The translations under genes and the position numbers were made by a program. Source: JAWXCE01 sp033764775 (lineage in GTDB: Bacteria > Pseudomonadota > Alphaproteobacteria > Rhizobiales > Rhodomicrobiaceae). From it: a stretch of DNA of 64,000 nucleotides. The notes under the pieces are model-generated. The model was not told where the DNA came from and did not search any database. It worked only from the letters and a program-made list of their open reading frames with translations. Location of the stretch: NCBI GenBank assembly GCA_033764775.1, contig JANRIQ010000031.1, positions 19,094-83,093 of the forward strand. Direction: 5' to 3'. Positions 60,562 through 64,000 of the stretch are shown here, piece by piece; position 1 is the first letter of the stretch, and the number at the start of each line of letters is the position of its first letter.

Positions 60562-62414
60562 GGCTCCCTCTCGAACAGCGGCAAGCGCCGACCCGGGGCG
60601 GCGCGCGGTTTGCGGCGGGGCTTGGGGGTTGCGCCATCATCGAGGCTTTTGAGGTCATCATGGGCCGCCGCCTCCAGCTTGACCGGAGGCGTCGCTCGTA
60701 TGGGCGGCAGATCGCGCCAGTCATGGGCCGGCTCGCCGCCGCGAACCGCGTCGGCGGGCGGCGGCAAAAGCCGCTTGATGAAGTTCCCGTCCTCGAAATA
60801 CCGGACCTTCTGCGCCCGGATCGGGGGAACGCCTGCGACAAAAATTAATGCGTCCGATGACGCCAACTGCATCACCTCGCCGGGCGTCAGCAGCGGCCGC
60901 GCCGCTTCCTGCCGGGCGACGCTGGTGTTCTCCAGCCACGCGGCGGCGCGCTTGCCCGAATAGCTGCTCTGGTTCCTGACCGCTGTCGCAACGCCGAGCA
61001 AATCGGAGAGGCGCCTCGCGGTGCGGTCGTCATTGGGCGCGAAGGCGACACGGACATGGCAATTGTCGAGGATGGCGTTATTCGGCCCGTAGGCTTTCTC
61101 GACTTGATGCAGCGACTGGGCGACGATCATGGCGCGCACGCCGTAACCTGCCAAAAAGCCCAGCGCCGTTTCGAAGAAATCGAGGTTGCCGAGCGCCGGA
61201 AACTCATCGAGCAGGAGGAGGAGAGGCGTCTTGGGCGGCGACGCCGGCAATGTCTCGGTGAGTCGCCGCGCGATCTGATTGAGAATAAGCCGGATGAGGC
61301 CGCGCGTGCGGGAGAGATCGGAGGGCGAGACGATCATATAGAGCGACACCGGCCGCCGCATGTCGTTCAGATCATCGAGCCGCCAGTCGGAGGCGGCGGT
61401 GACTGCCGCGATCACCGGATCACGGTACAAACTCATGAAACTGACCGCCGTCGAGATGACGCCGGAGCGTTCGTTCTCGGCCTTGTTCAGCAGGTCAGCG
61501 GCGGCGGCGGCGGCGACCGGGTGCGGTCTGCCGCCCAGATGCGGCGTGCTTCGCATCGTCTCGAGCAACGCCTCCACAGGGCGGGCCGGATCGGACAGCA
61601 GATGCGCCATGCGCGCCAGGGTTTTCTCGTTCTCCGCATAGAGCACATGCAAAATCAGGCCGGTCAGAAAGGCTTGCGCCGTGATCTCCCAATGCGAGCG
61701 GCGCTCCAGCGCGCCGTCGGGATCGACGAGGATGTCGGCGATGGTTTGGGCGTCGCGCACCTCGCTCTTCCCGCGCCGCACCTCGAGAAGCGGATTGAAC
61801 CGCGCCGACGCCGGGTCTGCGGGATCGAAGCGGAGAATATGGGATCCGCGCGACCGCCACCCGGCGGTCAGCCGCCAGTTCTCGCCCTTGATGTCATGGA
61901 CAATGACCGGCCCGGGCCACGCGAGCAGCGTCGGCACGATGAGCCCCGCGCCCTTGCCTGCACGCGTCGGCGCCACTAGAAGGACGTGCTCCGGGCCGTC
62001 ATGGCGGAGATAGTCCGGCCCGAGGCGGCCGAGAATGACGCCGCGCGGCGCCATCAGCCCGGCCGCCTCGATCTCAGGCGGCCACGCCCACCGCGCGGAG
62101 CCGAAGGTGGAGGGCTGCCTGCGCGCTGCGTTAGAGAGGCGCAAAAACGCAAGAGCCAGCGCGATCGCGAAGATGCTGCCGCCCGCCGCGACGCTCGCGC
62201 CGGGGTCGAAAAGTCTGGGGGCCGCCCGATGGAAGTGAACCTGCCAGACAAAAATACGCCAAGGTTCATAGACTGACACGCGGCCCATGGTCATGAGGGG
62301 CGCCCCGAGTCGAGGCGAATACTCAGCGCGCGCCGCCGCCCACTGGGTGCCAGCCTGCAGGCTGGCGAGGATGCCGAGACTGGCCGTCAATCCCGTCACG
62401 ATGTTTCTCGTCAT
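60558..62414 (-). CDS. traG: Type IV coupling protein TraG (VirD4)
   Basis: A 618-residue ATPase with N-terminal membrane helices, Walker A APTRAGKGAG (near residue 150) and Walker B LLLLLDEFPALG. By family it brings the relaxase-DNA complex to the channel. Four-base overlap with copG. No relaxase is found nearby. Confidence 0.93.
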   Translation of the reverse strand: MTRNIVTGLTASLGILASLQAGTQWAAARAEYSPRLGAPLMTMGRVSVYEPWRIFVWQVHFHRAAPRLFDPGASVAAGGSIFAIALALAFLRLSNAARRQPSTFGSARWAWPPEIEAAGLMAPRGVILGRLGPDYLRHDGPEHVLLVAPTRAGKGAGLIVPTLLAWPGPVIVHDIKGENWRLTAGWRSRGSHILRFDPADPASARFNPLLEVRRGKSEVRDAQTIADILVDPDGALERRSHWEITAQAFLTGLILHVLYAENEKTLARMAHLLSDPARPVEALLETMRSTPHLGGRPHPVAAAAAADLLNKAENERSGVISTAVSFMSLYRDPVIAAVTAASDWRLDDLNDMRRPVSLYMIVSPSDLSRTRGLIRLILNQIARRLTETLPASPPKTPLLLLLDEFPALGNLDFFETALGFLAGYGVRAMIVAQSLHQVEKAYGPNNAILDNCHVRVAFAPNDDRTARRLSDLLGVATAVRNQSSYSGKRAAAWLENTSVARQEAARPLLTPGEVMQLASSDALIFVAGVPPIRAQKVRYFEDGNFIKRLLPPPADAVRGGEPAHDWRDLPPIRATPPVKLEAAAHDDLKSLDDGATPKPRRKPRAAPGRRLPLFEREP

Positions 62415-62518
62415 GGTTCTGACTCCCGTCCAGCCGCAGCAACTGGCTTCTAGGATCGCTTTGGACGCCGCACGGCTTCAATCAGCAAAGGCGGGCAATC
62501 GCGGGATGGGACGGGGAG

Positions 62519-62547
62519 GACGCCGGGCGTTCAAGATGCCCGGCGTC
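62519..62547. terminator. Hairpin between small gene and traG
   Basis: GACGCCGGGC and GCCCGGCGTC form a perfect 10-bp stem with a nine-base loop. No T-run follows on either strand. It may terminate or attenuate the 55-residue gene upstream. Confidence 0.45.
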
Positions 62548-62574
62548 GTTGCGATAGGCAGACCGGCGCCGCGG

Positions 62575-62742
62575 TTAGCCGGGCGGCTCGCCGCATTGCC
62601 AGAGGGTCCAGAGGATCAAGTGAAATTTATGCCAGCCGTGGCGGCCGTCATCGATGGCGAGCGTGTAGCGGCGCCATTCGTGGCGTTTGGCCGATAGACT
62701 CAAGGCGTTCCACTCGGCTTGCAATGGATCGTGCGATGTCAT
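62575..62742 (-). CDS. Small hypothetical protein of 55 residues
   Basis: The minus strand reads MTSHDPLQAEWNALSLSAKR, then HEWRRYTLAIDDGRHGWHKF and HLILWTLWQCGEPPG, with GGGAG upstream of the ATG. It is rich in Trp and His. I know no family. It precedes traG in the same direction with a hairpin between. Confidence 0.55.
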   Translation of the reverse strand: MTSHDPLQAEWNALSLSAKRHEWRRYTLAIDDGRHGWHKFHLILWTLWQCGEPPG

Positions 62743-62974
62743 GGGGCGTCTCCCGTTTTAGACCGCTTGAAAGCCAAGCGGCGGGGCGCGGGGGCATGAG
62801 CCGCATGAGCGGGTCAAGGGTCTCAAAGACGCGTCAGCGTCCCCTTGAGGCGCTTAGGCGATCATGCCAGACTGAGAGAAAGCGCGCGGCGTTTCGGGGC
62901 CAGTGACGCGCGGTGGCCGGCGATGCGCTCGCCAACCGTAGCTTACGCGGTCGCGTTCCCCCACCATCGGCGGC

Positions 62975-63865
62975 TCAATGAAAATTCCGTCCCCTGGGTA
63001 GCACTTTCGCCTCGGCCGGCACGGCCCGTCGGCGGCGATGGAGTCGTTGGTCTTCATTGACGGGGCGGCGCACTTCGTCTGCATTGGCGAGGAAATCGCC
63101 GGACGGGGGCACGGCGTCGCTTAATGTTTCAAGATGCGGGCTGAGGTCAATCAGACTTACTGCGACCACATGGATGACGCCGCTCTCCTTCTGCAACTTG
63201 CCCCGCACGCCGAGCAACCGCGAGCCCAGCACCACGCGGCGGAAGCGATCAAAGATGTCGGGCCAGATGATGATATTGGCGACACCGGTTTCATCTTCGA
63301 GCGTGGCGAACACCACGCCCTTGGCGCTGCCGGGGCGCTGCCGCACCAGCACAATGCCTGAAACCTGAACCGTCTGACCTTTCTCTATCACGGCCAGATC
63401 CACAGCGCGGCTATAACCCTGACTTGCAAAGCCAGGCCGAAGCAGCGCCAGCGGATGCGACTTGAGCGACATGCGGATGGCGGCGTAATCCTGCAGGACA
63501 TGCTCGCCGAGCGTCAGCTTCGGCAACACAACCGCCGCTTCGTCCGGCAACGGCTCGGCCTGGCGCGCCGCGAACAACGGCAATTCGGCCATCATCCCAG
63601 CGGGCGTACCGGTTTCGGCGTAGCGAGAGACCGCCCATAGGACTTCGCGCCGGTCCAGGCCGATGGAGCGGAAGGCGTCGGCCTGGGCCAGCGTTTTCAA
63701 AGCGGCGACGGGCAGTCCCGTGCGCCGGGCAAAGTCGTCCAGGCTTACAAAACCCTCGCCCCGCGCGACCATGATCGCTGTCGCGTGCGTCTGTGAAAAG
63801 CCTTTTATCTCGCGGAAGCCAAGCCGCAGGGCGTGGCCGATGACGCCGGGCTTTTCCGCACATGG
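62975..63865 (-). pseudogene. dnaE2: 5'-truncated error-prone DNA polymerase DnaE2 (C-terminal quarter)
   Basis: From ALRLGFREIKGF (near 63850) to the C-terminus at 62975 the protein matches the end of DnaE2: a helix-hairpin-helix part, then an OB-fold (VSGIVLVRQRPGSAKGVVFATLEDETG). The polymerase and PHP domains are missing. Upstream of about 63865 the frame reads unrelated residues. A normal DnaE2 has over 1000 residues, so only about the last quarter remains. No imuA/imuB genes are in view. Confidence 0.85.
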
Positions 63866-63890
63866 GCGACTTGTTGGCGCAATCAAAATA

Positions 63891-63906
63891 ATGACCGAAT
63901 AGTCAT
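63891..63906 (+). promoter_or_regulatory. Palindrome before the TetR gene
   Basis: ATGACCGAATAGTCAT has inverted arms ATGAC and GTCAT, ending 20 bases before the TetR start. This placement is typical of TetR autoregulation. Confidence 0.5.
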
Positions 63907-63926
63907 CAAAGGACATTCCGTAGAGC

Positions 63927-64000
63927 ATGACCGACGACTCCGCGCCGCAGCGCAAACGCCGCAAGGAAGACCGCCCCGCCGAGATCATCGAGGCGGGGTT
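63927..64000 (+). CDS. TetR-family regulator, 3'-truncated by the window edge
   Basis: Only the first 24 codons are visible (MTDDSAPQRKRRKEDRPAEI then IEAG). They match the start of a TetR HTH protein, where AEIIEAGF-type residues lead helix 1. It is divergent to the dnaE2 fragment and abuts the junction at about 63865. Confidence 0.7.
   Translation, partial: MTDDSAPQRKRRKEDRPAEIIEAG

Noticed and set aside
1..64000. tRNA, rRNA, CRISPR arrays, insertion sequences
   Set aside because: I found no tRNA-like cloverleaf context, rRNA stretch, regularly spaced repeats or transposase motif on reading; a covariance-model scan would be decisive.

Overview
The window is high-GC DNA with the gene content of an alphaproteobacterium, probably Hyphomicrobiales. 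The signs are a VirB/Trb transfer system with TraG, a DnaE2 fragment, and palindromic repeats whose in-frame translation reads RRVKPGDDE, a phrase I know from that group. I cannot assign a genus from sequence alone. Genes are tightly packed, often with ATGA overlaps. I saw no rRNA, tRNA, CRISPR array or transposase.

Layout. (1) 1-5726: a sulfonate-sulfur operon of FMNH2-dependent monooxygenase, ABC permease and ATPase, with three different substrate-binding proteins. (2) 6116-15430: a quinone/aromatic/oxidative-stress block holding a LigB-type dioxygenase, glutathionyl-hydroquinone reductase, DoxX, SRPBCC, a YcaC-like hydrolase with divergent LysR, and a nitroreductase / metallo-beta-lactamase / MarR operon under two palindromic operators, then an MFS transporter with a His-rich tail. 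(3) 15499-36888: a heavy-metal island, most likely for copper. It has a HupE-like membrane protein with a frameshifted anchor protein, small Cys/His-rich exported proteins, two RND pumps with adaptors, two methyltransferases, a sensor kinase and response regulator, DUF411, CsoR, Csp-type and DUF305 proteins, and a copper P-type ATPase. Two identical-format CsoR operators (TACCC-N5-GGGTA) tie csoR, the Csp gene and copA together. No outer-membrane channel gene for the RND pumps lies in the window. (4) 36835-43366: a SulP permease, three alpha/beta hydrolases, a TIM-barrel epimerase-like protein and a MarR regulator.

(5) 43498-62742: a conjugative type IV secretion locus on the minus strand, read as traG, copG, trbB, then trbC, D, E, J, L, F, G, I. 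Two insertions break the usual order. A GNAT acetyltransferase sits where trbK is normally found, and about 6.9 kb of cargo (Fic protein, decayed toxin-antitoxin genes, LysR, an SDR/quinol-monooxygenase/quinone-reductase operon, DUF2958) separates trbB from trbC. No relaxase is in view. (6) 62975-64000: a 5'-truncated dnaE2 and the start of a TetR gene, which look like a junction at the edge of the transfer island.

Gene decay is the other theme. Four genes carry a single inactivating lesion: three one-base frameshifts and one nonsense codon. Several more loci are truncated remnants (vapC, dnaE2, a duplicated hydrolase tail). Either the metal and mobile regions are decaying or some indels are assembly errors. 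Two short genes, of 48 and 55 codons, were found by direct reading.
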